38,666 nucleotides of DNA, from assembly GCA_020248945.1 (NCBI GenBank), contig JADCGQ010000071.1, forward strand, positions 1-38,666, written 5' to 3'. Below are positions 16,801-28,800 of the stretch, piece by piece. Position 1 is the stretch's first letter; each line of letters starts with the position of its first letter. The stretch comes from Rubrivivax sp. (GTDB lineage Bacteria > Pseudomonadota > Gammaproteobacteria > Burkholderiales > Burkholderiaceae_C). Both the position numbers and the translations under genes were made by a program. The notes beneath the pieces were generated by a model that saw only the letters and a program-made list of their open reading frames with translations, ran no database searches and had not been told where the DNA came from.

Positions 16801-19800
16801 GACGTAATCATCAGCGGGACTATTTTTCAGGAGATACGCTATTTCAACAGGCGGCTTTGGCGCTCCCGTCGTCGCGTCCCGCATGTAGGAGCGCACCAGC
16901 AAGCTTGCGGCAGGTGGCGACTGGTGGTCGTGCGTTAGTCGGAAACTTAGGTGCTTGGCATCCTTGGGGACAACGAGCCAGTTGTGCCGCAGGGTGTCCA
17001 CTGCCCCGGGGTCCGTCTTCTTGTTATCGAATTGACTAAACGTATCGTGTAGCCTGAATCCCCAGTTTGCAACCTGCTGAAGGCGCAACCCCGCCGTGCC
17101 AAGTTCTTTGAGGTCAAAGCCGGCGTAAAGGTCGTCCAGCACTCCCATCATCTTTCCAATGTAAGACTGGATCGAGTCGCCAATTTTTTCGACTATCCAC
17201 CCCAACGTCCCAGCGCTGACCACGTCAACAGCAGCTTTTACAACCTTATTTACCAAGCCCAAGACAGCGCCGATTAGCTTATGTAGGACCTCAGTCCGTA
17301 CTCCCCAAGTCATGAACTCGCCGAGTGTGAACTTGGACCCGAGTTCGTTGATGGTTGGAAGCGTATCGAGCGCCTTGATGAGCCTCTGCTTGTCCTTGTC
17401 TTTCAGGTTAAGTTCTTTGGCAAGCGCTTCAACGCGGCCGCGGTCATAGCCAAGGTAGGTGAGGCTACGACCTTGGTCCACTTGAGCCAGACCTTCGTAT
17501 TGGGATTGCGAGTTCGAGAACGACCAGCCCGGCATTTGATAGGTCGAAAGGAAACGCCCGAACACAGCATTTCTGCTTGCCTGGAAGTCGCCATTGAAGA
17601 TGCCCGGTATGGGCTCGCTCTTCCCAATCTTGGTATTGTCATAGGTGACAGACTGGCGAGTGCCCGTGGGTTGTTCACGACTGGCAGCACCCTCGAGGGC
17701 GCCACCAAGCGCCGAGTGCGCCCACCCGATTCCAACTCCTTCCCAAGAGGCATTGGGCTTCGCCGCGGCAGCCTCCAAGTCCGCGCTGGTTTTGTTGCCC
17801 GCGGATATCCCCTGGGCGTACCATGGGGCCTCGTTGGACCCGTAGGGACTGACTGTTTGAACCAAGCCCGTAAGCGGATTGAACTTTTTCGCCCAATCCG
17901 GCATCTTTAGGTTGATATCAAAAGGAGCTATCTGTGTGGCCTCGTAGTTGCTGTCGGCGCGTCTACGGATGATCCAGTCACGATCTGCAAATCCGTCTTT
18001 CTTATTCAGGAATCCAAGATACGAGGCTTGTGAATCGGCGGTCCCGAAGTACCATGCAAGCGTGCGCTGATGGACATCTGCTGCAGAGCCAAGGATTGTG
18101 ATGTCGTCGTCTTTGGTAAACCCCTTGAGGCCATTTAGATGTAGGTTGAGGTCAAAGGAGTCCACCTTGCGCCCGTTGGGGGTCACGGTTCGTTTGTCGG
18201 TTGGATTCTCGGGCTTTGTCGTGGTGGCAAGGGTCTGGTAGTAGTTATCTGCATAATGGATCCCCTGCCACGCAAAAACCTCGGGATCCTTGAAGTCCGA
18301 ATAGAGGACAGGGTTTAGCCCGAGAGCTTTCGGGTCTCCCTCCGCAAGCGCCAATGCGTCACCAATAGCCTTAAGGTCCCCGAAGATATCTCCTGCGGAT
18401 TCCAATATCTTACCCACCTGCTCAATCAGTTTTTCGACTACCTTTTCATGAAGCCCTAGTCTCTTCAGAAGGTCCGTAACCACCTTAGAGAAGACCTGCA
18501 TTCCAACCGCTGCAACGCCACCAACGCCGCTGAGCACTGACTGGACCCGCCTGTCACCCGAGAGATTGACAAGAAAGTCATTGAATTCGGCGGGCAGCCT
18601 CAACGAGTCTTGCTTAAAGTCGTGGGGGTCAATTGTCGTCATCTGCAGATCTTTCGGCGGCGCCAGCCCAAAGGCCAGGCCGCCCGAAAGAATCCGTTGC
18701 GCGAGCTCGCTGTTGACCACTGCGCCGCGGCTGTGTCCGATCAGGTGAATGTGTGCCTTGTCGCCCTCCAGGAACTCGACCCCCGCTTTTTGCTGCTCGA
18801 ATTTGAGCGAAGCGTAGATGGCATCGGCTGCAGCCTCGGAAAACCCCGAATCGGTCAGGCTAGACTCGTATTGCCACTCTGGAACCAGCAGCACGGGAAT
18901 GCCGGCTTGGAGCGCATCGGTCAGCGTCATGTCGAGGTCACTTCCAGCAGTGGCAAGCCGCGTCCAAGTGTCTTCGGCCCTATTCTGAACATAGACGAAT
19001 GCTTCTTGATCCCTTGCAATCGAGCGGGCGATTTCGGCAATCAGGGTGTACGTCGCCGCCTCTTGGTCCTGAGCGGGGCTCGGGTCTTCACTAAACCACC
19101 ATTTGTCATTCACGAGGTTTGTGATGGGTTGTGAGAACCCGTGAGTCAAGATCGTCACGAAGCTGCTGCCTTTGTTCTCGTCCAGCTTCCACGCCGGCTT
19201 TACCTTGAACATGGCTTCGCTCTTTGCGGTGCTGCCGTTGGCGAACACGGCCTCAACGCCCCAGTAGTAGGTCTGGCCGGCGGTGAGCTTGAAATCCTTG
19301 TATAGATCCTCCGTGAAGTCCTTGATCTCAAGAGTCTTGTACGCAGGAAGAAATCCTGCGGGCGGGAGAGTTACGTCGATCGTTGCGATCCGTTCATTGT
19401 GGCCCGGTCCAGATTTCTTCGAAGGGTTGTTCTTGTTCGCCCAGTCCGGCAAACGCGGGCTGTCATCGGGAAAGAGGCCGTCCCCTTCCTTGAAGGAGCT
19501 CAGGAAAAGACGCACGCCCGTGATGTCCTGCGTTCCCGCCAACTTGAATATCGGGCGGGATTCGCTGCCCTCCCCGCTGTGGTCCGGGCTGATGAGGTTC
19601 ACGCGGCCCGGCGCTGTCAGCCCGGTCTGGATCATGCCGATACCACCGGCCCCCAGGTAACGCTGCGGGAGAAGGTGGGCCGGTACTGTCAGTGTTGCGG
19701 CCCAGTCCGCCTCTGATAGGCCGAGAGGCCACGCCACGTCTTGCTGACTCTCGGCAGCTTGGATGAGGGCGTCAACCGAGAAATCGAAGACATAGCTTGT

Positions 19801-22800
19801 GGCCTGGCCCTCTTCCGGTAGCTGGTCGCCGGTGGCCAGGAGTCGCTTGCCATCCGCAGACAGCACCAGGTTCTCCAGATGCACTTCCTCGATGGGAACG
19901 GTCGCACCGACGTACTTCGGGTTTGGTCCGAATGGGTCCTTTATGACGCCGATCTTCCCGCCGATCTGCCGGAACACCCAGCCGCCAATCTGGGCAAGGG
20001 GTTCGTTGTACGGCTGGTTGAAATCCGCCACAAAAGCCCACTTGCCGTCTGCCGTGACCGCTACCCCGTGGGCCTTCTGAATGTTCTGATAGAAGGGATT
20101 CGCAATGCCGTCCGGGGTCAAGGGGGGGGTGGTGGTGCCAAAGCGCCAATTGCCCACCACATCCAAACCATTTGTCGTTGGTGCCAGACGCTTCAGGTCC
20201 TTGAAGTCGGCAACCAAGACGGCCGGGGGAGAAGGAGTGTTTGGAGGAGGAGGAAGTTGGTTTGGCGGCAGTTCGCGTTCGACGGTCACTGCCACCAGGC
20301 CTCTGTTATACGACTCGATGCTGGACACCAGGAACTGGCCAGGCTTGGGGCCGGGCGTCACGTGAATCGGGGTGCGGCCCGAAGCCAGTTGCTTGTGCTG
20401 GAACTCCACCTTCGCCACATCCTTGCTTTCGATGGACAAGGTGCCATTAGCTTTCTGGATGGCCGCGAGGTCTAGGATGTATACGTTGCCCGGGGCCTGG
20501 TTGTGATCCAGTCGCAGGCGGTTCAGGCTCAACGGCGTCGTCAGCGCAAGGTATTTGCCACCGCTTACGGCCATATCTACGATGCCATGGCTTCCGAATT
20601 CCACACTATCGGGAAGTTGAATCTCCTCTTTCTCCAGCAGGAAGCCCGGGGATTTGAAGTTCACGTTCACACGCAGCAGGCGCGCTTTGGTCTGTTTGTC
20701 TCCCGGTTGCCCGGACCCGATGTACAGCCACCCGTCGACGAAAGCCAGGGAAGAGATGTTGGTTTTGTTGCCTATCTGTGCGTCAAGGTCCAGTGTGTAG
20801 ACAAGCTTGCGGCTGAGCAGATCGACCATGTAGACCTTGCTCGTACCCGCGACGAACACGACCCGGCTATCCGGCCCGTAGGCCAGTGCGTCCGTCTTGA
20901 GGCCCTCCAAGGGCTCGTTGGACTTTGTCAGTTCGATGTCCTCTTCTTCCGGCGCTCGGTACAAGGTTCCGTCGGGGTCGCGGTAGCCCAGCCTCAAGTG
21001 GGTGCGGTCGAGCCACAGCTCTGGTTCGTCAGCTTGGCGGGCGAGCGCAAACTGGACCTTGTTGCTTGGTACGGGCGCTACGTTGGCGATCTTTCTGCCA
21101 GCAAATCCGTCGCTGGTTTTTCGCTCGAGCCAAACCTCATGAAGCCCGACAGCGAAGTTGTCCGGTACCTCCAGTCTTACGGACCCGTCGTTTTCGACTT
21201 CCACGTCGAAGGAATTCCAAATCAGTCCGCGCTCGCTTTTATTGCCGCTGGTTTTATTGTCGAGTGCCCCTCCGCCCACCGGTCTGATATGCGCTTTCAG
21301 ATCTGATTTGGAATTGGGGGCATTGAAGTCGGTTCCGGTCAGCTTGTAGACATTCGGTGCGACTCTCTCGATCTTCGTGATGACGGGATCCGCTATCGCG
21401 CGCTTCGGGGCCAGCTGCAGGGTTACTTCGACATCTGTGCCATTCCCACGCTCCACAAGCACCTTGTGCTGGTACTGATCAGTCGTGGTCCACTCGTAGG
21501 CATTGACTTCGATGAAGTTGGAAGCGACAAGCATGAGGTCAAGGCCTCTCTGCAACGCTGCCGTCCCCCCACTGGCAAGCGTCGGAGCGTATACAGCAAG
21601 CTTTATCTGGAATTCGATCACTGCCGCCCAGTTGACTTTTGAAACCACCGCTTCGATCGTGCGAGCACCCGTGGCGTTGTTCAGCGTTTTGCTTGTGACA
21701 GCGATGGCGTAATCGCCGCCCTGGTAATTGCCTGGGTATGGCGGGCTGGCCGTACGGGCCACACCGTCTGCGCCGATGACGCCGTTGTCCATCAGCCACC
21801 ACATGTCTTTCGTGGTGCCGTCCGGCATGTCGATGGGCCCGCGCCTGAACACCAGCATCTCGTACTGCGCAGGGTCGTAGCCGGCCGCGGGCAGTGCCAG
21901 CTGGATGGGCATGGCGCTGTCGCTGCCGCCCAGGTCGAGCCGGAAGGCGTTCAGCATCGTCAGCCCAGGGATCTGCAGGAATTCGCCGGCCCCGAGCGTC
22001 AGGTCCTGCAGCCGCACGTTGCGCGCGCCGTCGAAGGCCCCGGCGGCGATGGCCACCTGCAGGCCGCTGGCGGTCTGCAGCAGCGCGCCGCTGCTGTCCA
22101 CCTCGATGGCCTGCCCTGGCGTGGCCGGCTGCGGCTCGGCCACGTGCACGGTGATCTCCACCTGCTTGTTCTTGTGGATGGCGTACACGCGCGTGGTGCC
22201 CTTGGCCAGCGCGGTGATGCGGCCGCTGGCGTCGACCGAGACCACGCGGCCGTCGCCCGCCACGTAGGTGGTCTGGGCGGAGGCCTCGAGCTGCTGCCCG
22301 TCGTACACCTGCGTGAGCCTGATCTGGCGCACGCCCGCGCCGGCGCCGCCGGCGCCGGGCGCGGCCAGCGTCACCGAGCCGGGGTAGACGTCCAGGCCCT
22401 GGACGGAGAGCTCGTAGGTCTGCTCGCCGTCGGCGCCCACTTGCAGCACGCGCACGCCCTTGACGTCGCCGCGCTGCGCGAGCACGTATCCCCAGCCGTC
22501 GCGCACGGCGTTGAGCTGTTGCCCGCTCGCAGTGGTGCTGAGCCCCGACACGCCCTCCTGGACGTTGTGCACGCTCCATTGCAGGTAGTTGCCCGTGAGC
22601 GCGACGCCCTTCTCGTCGGCGAAGTCGCCGAAGGCCTGCAGCTCCGCGGCCTGCCCGGCGCGCAGGGGCGCGATCTCGCGCACGTGAATCGCCAGCAGCG
22701 CCGCGCCGCTGACCTTGAACTGCAGCACGATGGGCTCGCTGGCCGCGTAGCCGTCGTCGGCCTGCACGGTGACGCTGGCCATGCCCGCGAAGCCCGCGTC

Positions 22801-25800
22801 GGGCTGGAACAGCAGCGCGCCGCCGTCCAGCGCCAGGCGGGCCGTGCCGCCGGTGGCGCCGAGCACGCGCCAGTACACGGTGTCGCCTTCCTGGTCGATG
22901 GCCACGTTGTCCAGCAGCGTCCACTTGGCCAGGTCGGTGTGGGTCAGCAGCGGCTGCCCGGCGGCCTGGGCCACCGGGGCGCGGTTGGCCTTGAAGCCGT
23001 AGTTGGCGTAGAGGATTTGTCGGTCGGCCGGTGTGGCCGAGCCGTCGCCGTCGAGGTCGGACTGCGCGAGTTGGCCGGCGCCGCGCGCGGCCTCCCAGGC
23101 GGCAGCGTCGGCGCCGTCGACGTCGCCGTCGCGGTCGATGTCGCCGGCCAGCGAGATGCGCAGGCTCGCCGCGCCGTTGCCGGCCAGCGTGACGCGCACC
23201 TGCCCGGCGTCGGTCACGCGCAGCAGCGTGAGGGTGCGGCCACCGGCCTGGGCGCGCCCCACGACGGTGGCGCCTTCGGCCACGAGCGGGGTGTCGACGC
23301 CGGTGGTCTCCACCGCGTAGATCAGCGTGCCGGCGGCCCCGCGCAGCTTGGCTGCCGAGCGCAGTTCGCTGTCGCGCACGACAAAGCCGAAGTGCGCGGG
23401 GGCGCCTGCGGCCAGCGTGCCGCTCCAGGCGTTGCGCGGCGTGGGCGAGGTTGCCGTCCAGTCGCCGGCCGTGCCGAGGTGCGCGGTCAGCGGCTCGGTC
23501 ATCAGCGAGCCGTCGGCGCGGTAGCCCAGGCTGAGGTTGAGCGAGGCCTCGCCGTACAGCGAGCGCACCACGGCCAGGCGGCCGGCGGTGTCGTAGCGGT
23601 AGACGATGGAGGTGGGCTTGTCGCCGACCAGGCCGACGACGCGCTCGATGCGGCCGGCGCTGTCGCGTTCGAAGCTCACGCGCTGCTGCGCGTCGGCGCT
23701 GCCGGCCAGGGCGACGCCGGCGTCGCTGACGAGCCAGCTCGCGCCGTCGGTGAAGCGCACGGCCGAGATGCGGCCGCTGGCGTCGAGGCTGTAGCGGGTG
23801 CCGTCGGGGGCGGTGAGCTCCCAGCGTTGCGGCACCCAGGGCAGGCCGCTGTCGCGCTCGAGCAGCCGCGAGCCCTGCAGCTGCAGCGCCGGCGGCTGCG
23901 CGCCCTCGTCCTGGATGGCGCGCAGCGTCCAGCCGGCGACATCGCCCTGGAACTGCGGCCGCAGCACCTTCGGGGCGGTGGGTTCGGCCGACAGTGTCTG
24001 CGCCTGCGTGCTCAGCGTAAAGGCCAGCTGCTGCGTCGGCGCGTCGGCCAGCGCCAGCGAAGTGGGCATCTGCAGCCACACGCGGGCGCCCTCGCGCCAG
24101 GCGGCGGCGGCGTCCAGGCCGCCGAGCAGCGGCTGGTCGTGGCTGAGCTGCGCCGACAGCAGCGGCAGCGTCCAGTTGCCGAAGTCGCCGATCCCGTTGC
24201 CGGCTCCCGTGCGGGCCGGCTCGAAGCTGCGCACCAGCGCCAGCTGGTGGCCGCCGATCGTGAACGTGGCGTCGGTGGCCGCGGCCACGCGCAGTTCCTT
24301 GGTGGCGGTGTCGATCTGCACGCGGGCGGTGATCTCGCTGGTGCGGCCGCCGAGGTCCACGGCGCGCAGGCGCAGCGCCAGCACGCCGTTGGGCCACAGG
24401 CGCGGGTCCAGCGTGGCCAGCGCGAGTTCGCCGTTGCTGGCGGTGGCCGGCTCGGTGCGCTCGGCCACGACGCGCCAGGCGGCGTCGTCGATGGTCGAGC
24501 CGCCGGCCGGTGCGGCCTCCAGCACCCAGCCCATGAGCTGGCGCTCGTCGATGCGGGCGCTCAGCTCGGTGGTCGCGGCCAGCGTGATGGGGCGCTGCGG
24601 GTCGATGCCGGGCAGTGACGAGGCCAGTGCGCCGCCCCAGGCCAGGGCTGGTGCGGCGCTGTCCAGCGGGTCGCGCACGCGCAGCGTCTGCACCGTGGTG
24701 TTCTCGAAGCCGTCGGCGTCGACGGCGCGCACGCGCAACTCGGCCACGCCGGCGGCCGCGGGCAGCAGCCGCAGCCGGCCCGAGGCGTCGGGGGTGAGCG
24801 CGGTCCAGTCGGCCAGGCCGAGTGCGGCGCCGCGGGCGTGCACCTCCAGCAGCGCGATGGCGCTGAAGCCCTGGGCGCGCACGGTGGCCAGCACCTGCTG
24901 CCCCGGCAGCACCGGGGTCGACGGCGTCAGGTTGACGAGCACCCCCGGCGCGTTGGCGGCGCGGTCGGCCACCACGCGCAGCGTGAAGCCGCGGGTGACG
25001 CTGTTGCGGCCGTCGCTGACGGTGGCCAGCACCAGGTGGTCGGCCACCTGGCCGGGGCCGGGCGTCCACAGCAGCTGGCCGCTGGCGGCGTCGTAGTGTG
25101 CGCCCTCGGGCAGGCCGCTGAAGGACACCGACAGCTCGGCGGTCTGTGCACTGCCGTCGGCGTCGAACACGCGCAGGCTGCCGGGGGCGGCGCTGGCGCC
25201 GCGCACGATGCCGATGGCCAGGGGCTGGCCGACGAGCAGCGCGCGGTTGGCCGTCTCGATCTGCGGCGCGCGGTTGACGTCGAAGACGCGCACCTGCACC
25301 GTGCGGTAGGTGGTGGCGGTGCCGTCGGTGGCGCTGAAGGTGAGGTTGAAGGCGCGGTCGCCGGCCGTGTGGTTGTCGACCGTGTCCTGGCCGGGCGACC
25401 ACTCGAAGTAGCCGGTGGTGGGATCGAAGTACACGCCGTTCGGCGTGGTGTCGTCGTAGAGCAGGGCCAGCCGCACGGCGTCGCTGTCGGGGTCGCTGGC
25501 GCGCAGCTGGAACAGCAGGGCGTCGCCCTCGGCGACCAGCTGCAGCGGCAGCGGCAGCAGCTGCGGGGCCTGGTTGACGTTGCGCACGCGCAGCTCGATC
25601 TCGCGCGTGAGCTGAGCGTGGCCGTCGCTGGCGGTCGCGGTGAAGCGGTAGATGCCGTTGCTGGCCGCCCCGTCCTGGGCGGCGAAGTAGCCCGGCGTCC
25701 AGCGCAGGCGCAGGTTGGCCTGGCCGTCGGCACCGGCCACGGGCTGCGCCACCATGCCCGAGGGCAGGCCGCTGAGCCGCCAGTCCAGCAGGTCGAGGTC

Positions 25801-28800
25801 GGGGTCCAGCGCCGAGAGGTCCAGCGTCAGGGGCAGGCCTTCGTCGACCAGTACCACGGTGCGCGCGCCGGCCAGTGCCGCGCCCTCGATGAGGCCGCCG
25901 GTGGCGGACACGCCCACCAGGCTGGCGGCCTGGTTGGCGCTGCGCACGACGATGCGCAGGTCGGCCACCGTGGTGTTGGGCGCGGGCGGGCTGGCCGGGT
26001 CGACGGTGTAGCCGCCGTTGTCTGGCGGCAGGCCCTTGTCGGTGACGCGCAGCTTCAGGTCGTGGCTGCCCATCTGTGCGGCCGTGGGCGTCCAGACGAT
26101 CCAGGCCTCGCCATAGCGGGCGCCCTGCTCGAGCGTGGCGCCTTCGGGCAGGCCCTGCACGAGGTAGCTGAGCTCGTCCTGGTCGAGGTCGCTGACCTGC
26201 ACCGGCAGCCGCAGCTCCTGGCCGGCCACGGCCACCGCCTGGCGTGCCAGGGCGATGACGGGGGCCTCGCTGGGGCTGCGCACGGTCAGCACGAAGCTGG
26301 TGCTGGCCACCGCGACCTGGTTGATGTCGCCCTCGCCGTTGTCCTGGGCCAGCACGGTGATGGTGTAGGCGCCGCGCGACTGCGCCCCCGGGGCGATGCG
26401 CAGCATGCCGGCGACGCGGCCGGCGGCCGTCTCGGTCTGTTCGTAGGTCACGAACGGCGGCAGGCCCTGGATCGTGAGCGTGATCGGGTTGCCGTCGGCG
26501 TCTGTGGCCTGCACCGGCAGGTTCAGCACCGCGCCGCGCTCCACGGTCACGCCGGTGAGGCTGCCGAGTTCCGGCGCGCGGTTGGCGTTGCTCACGATGA
26601 TGGGCAGTCGCAGCTCGCTGCTGGCGGGCGTGCCGGTGCCGTCGCCGTCGTCAGTGGCGCGCACCGTGATCTCGTAGCGCCCGGCCTGGGCGTAGCCGGG
26701 CGTCCATAGCAGCTCCAGCGTGTCCGCGTCGAACGTGGCCCCGGGGGGCAGCCCCGTCACCTGGTAGGTGACGCTGGGGCTGGCGCCGTTGTTGTCGCCG
26801 CCGGCGCGGCCGGTGGGGGTCAGCCGGACGAGGGGTTCGAAGCCGGGGTTGTCGGGGTCGAAGGCGAAGACGCTGACGCGCAGCGGCTGGCCCTCGGCCA
26901 CCTGCCAGGTCTGGGCCGGGTCGAAGCGGGGTGCGCCGTTGGCGTTGAGCACCTCGAAGCGGATGCGCTGCACCACGGAGGCGCTGCGCGTGCTGCCGTC
27001 GGGGGCGGTGAACACCGCACGCAGCGTCACCGGCAGCTCGAAGCTGCCGGCCTGCGTGTAGCCCGGCGTCCAGGCGAACCAGCCGGTGGCGGTGTCCAGC
27101 GTGGCGCCGGCCGGCAGCCACGGCGCCGTCCAGCTCAGCGTGACGCGGCTGCCGTCGGCCTGCTCCAGGCCGCCGGGCACGCTGCCGGGCAGTTGCAGCC
27201 CGTGGGCGTCGCCCTCGCGCAGCACTTGCTGGGGCACGGCGGCGAACACCGGCGCGGGTACGCCCTGCAGCACGCTCAGGTTGAAGCGCCGCTCGGTCTG
27301 GTGGATGCCGTCGCTGGCCACGACGACGATGTCCGTGTAGTCGCCCGCCTGAGCGTAGCCGGGAGTCCAGCTGAGCACCTGGCTCTGCGCGTCGAAGCGC
27401 GCCCCCGCGGGCAGGTTGCGCAGCAGCAAGGTGACGGGCTGGCCGTCGTCGTCGGAGGCCTTCAGCCGCAGCTCCAGCGTGTCGCCTTCGGCCAGCACCA
27501 GGTTGGCCACGGGGTCGATCACGGGCGCGCGGTTGCCGCCGGCCACCGCCAGCGCGAGCCGGCGGATGGCCACGCCGCCGCGGCTGTCCACCACGCGCAG
27601 CAGCAGCTCGGTGTCGGCGCGATCGGCGGCCGTGGGCGTCCAGCTGAGCTGGGCGCGCTGGCTGTATCCGGCTGCACCGGACTGCGGCGAGCCCTGCGGC
27701 TGCAGGCTCATCCCGGCCGGCGCCTGCAGCAGCTCCCAGAACAGAAGGCTGCCGTCGGTGTCGCTGGCCTGCAGCGTGGCGCTCCAGGCTTGGCCGGCGC
27801 TCGCCGCCGGCAGCGCGGCCGGCACGCCGCTGACCGCGTCGATCACCTCCAGCGCCGGCGGCGTGTTGTCGTAGGGCACGGCATACACGCCGTGGCCGAG
27901 GTTGGCCTTGACGAGCGCGCCGCTGCCGCCTGTGCCGAAGTGCGCCGCCGGCTGCACCGTGACCAGCAGGTCATCCAGCGTCTGGCCGCTGGCCAGCTGG
28001 CCGCCACGGGCGGCCAGGGCGTCCTTCAGGTCGATGATCCACAGCTCGGCTTGCTCGCCGCTGCCGGCGCTGCTGCCGGCGACGCTGCCGTCGAAGTAGC
28101 GGCCCGGGTCGAGCAGCAGCATCAGCGGGCCGCGGATCTCGTCGCTGCCGATGTTGGTGATGCTGACGTCATAGGTGACGCTGCCGTTGACGCGCTCGGC
28201 GCGCGTGGCGCCGAAGACCAGCTGCACCTGGTTGCTGATGTCGGCCACAGCGGTGAACACCAGGCTCCAAGCCGAGGCCAGGGCGACCTGGCTGGCGCTG
28301 CGCAGCGCCGGGTTGACCTCCAGCCGCCAGCCGCCGGCGGGCAGGTTCGGCAACGTCAGCACCGCCGAGCGCGTGCCGGCGTCCCAGCGCACGGCCTCGG
28401 GCACGAGGCTGCGCCCGGCGTTGGCGCCGGTGGCGATGAGGCTGTAGTTGGCGGGGTTGAGCACCGAGTCCGGCGAACTCGTGTCGGTGCCGCTGGAGCC
28501 CGTCCACATCGGCTGGTCGAAGGCCACGGCCAGCTGCGTCAGCGGCAGCGGCACCAGCGCGCCGTCGCCGACGGAGGCACCCACGACCTGCGGCGCCTTG
28601 ATCGGCGCGATCTCGTCGATGCGGCTGCTCTGCGCCACCAGCACGCGGCCGTCTGGCGTGGCCAGCAGCGTCTCGCCGCGGGTGCCGCCCTGGGCCAGTT
28701 GAAGCACACGGCGCGAGGCCAGCTCCACCATCCACACCGCGCTGGTGTGCGGCAGCGCGCTGCCGGCAGCGCCACCCGTGGGGCGCTGCGGCAGGTTGCT

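Larger units (their letters stand above)
14800..21750 (-). other. Low-G+C block inside the giant gene
   Basis: Base composition drops sharply within the continuous reading frame. For example 17221-17280 has 28 G+C of 60, against 44 of 60 at 24121-24180. Both edges are fairly abrupt and the frame is kept throughout. The block encodes residues of about 5640-7955, which are richer in Lys, Asn, Asp and Phe than the Ala/Gly/Val-rich flanks. It contains the recognisable enzyme modules of the protein. Its middle (about 18700-20500) is somewhat richer in G+C than the rest. Confidence 0.85.

Noticed and set aside
21539..25402. A 1287-codon minus-strand frame in another register of the giant gene
   Set aside because: The product is Arg/Gly/Ala/His repeats without a fold. 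The overlapping main frame has recognisable dockerin, RHS and Ig modules.
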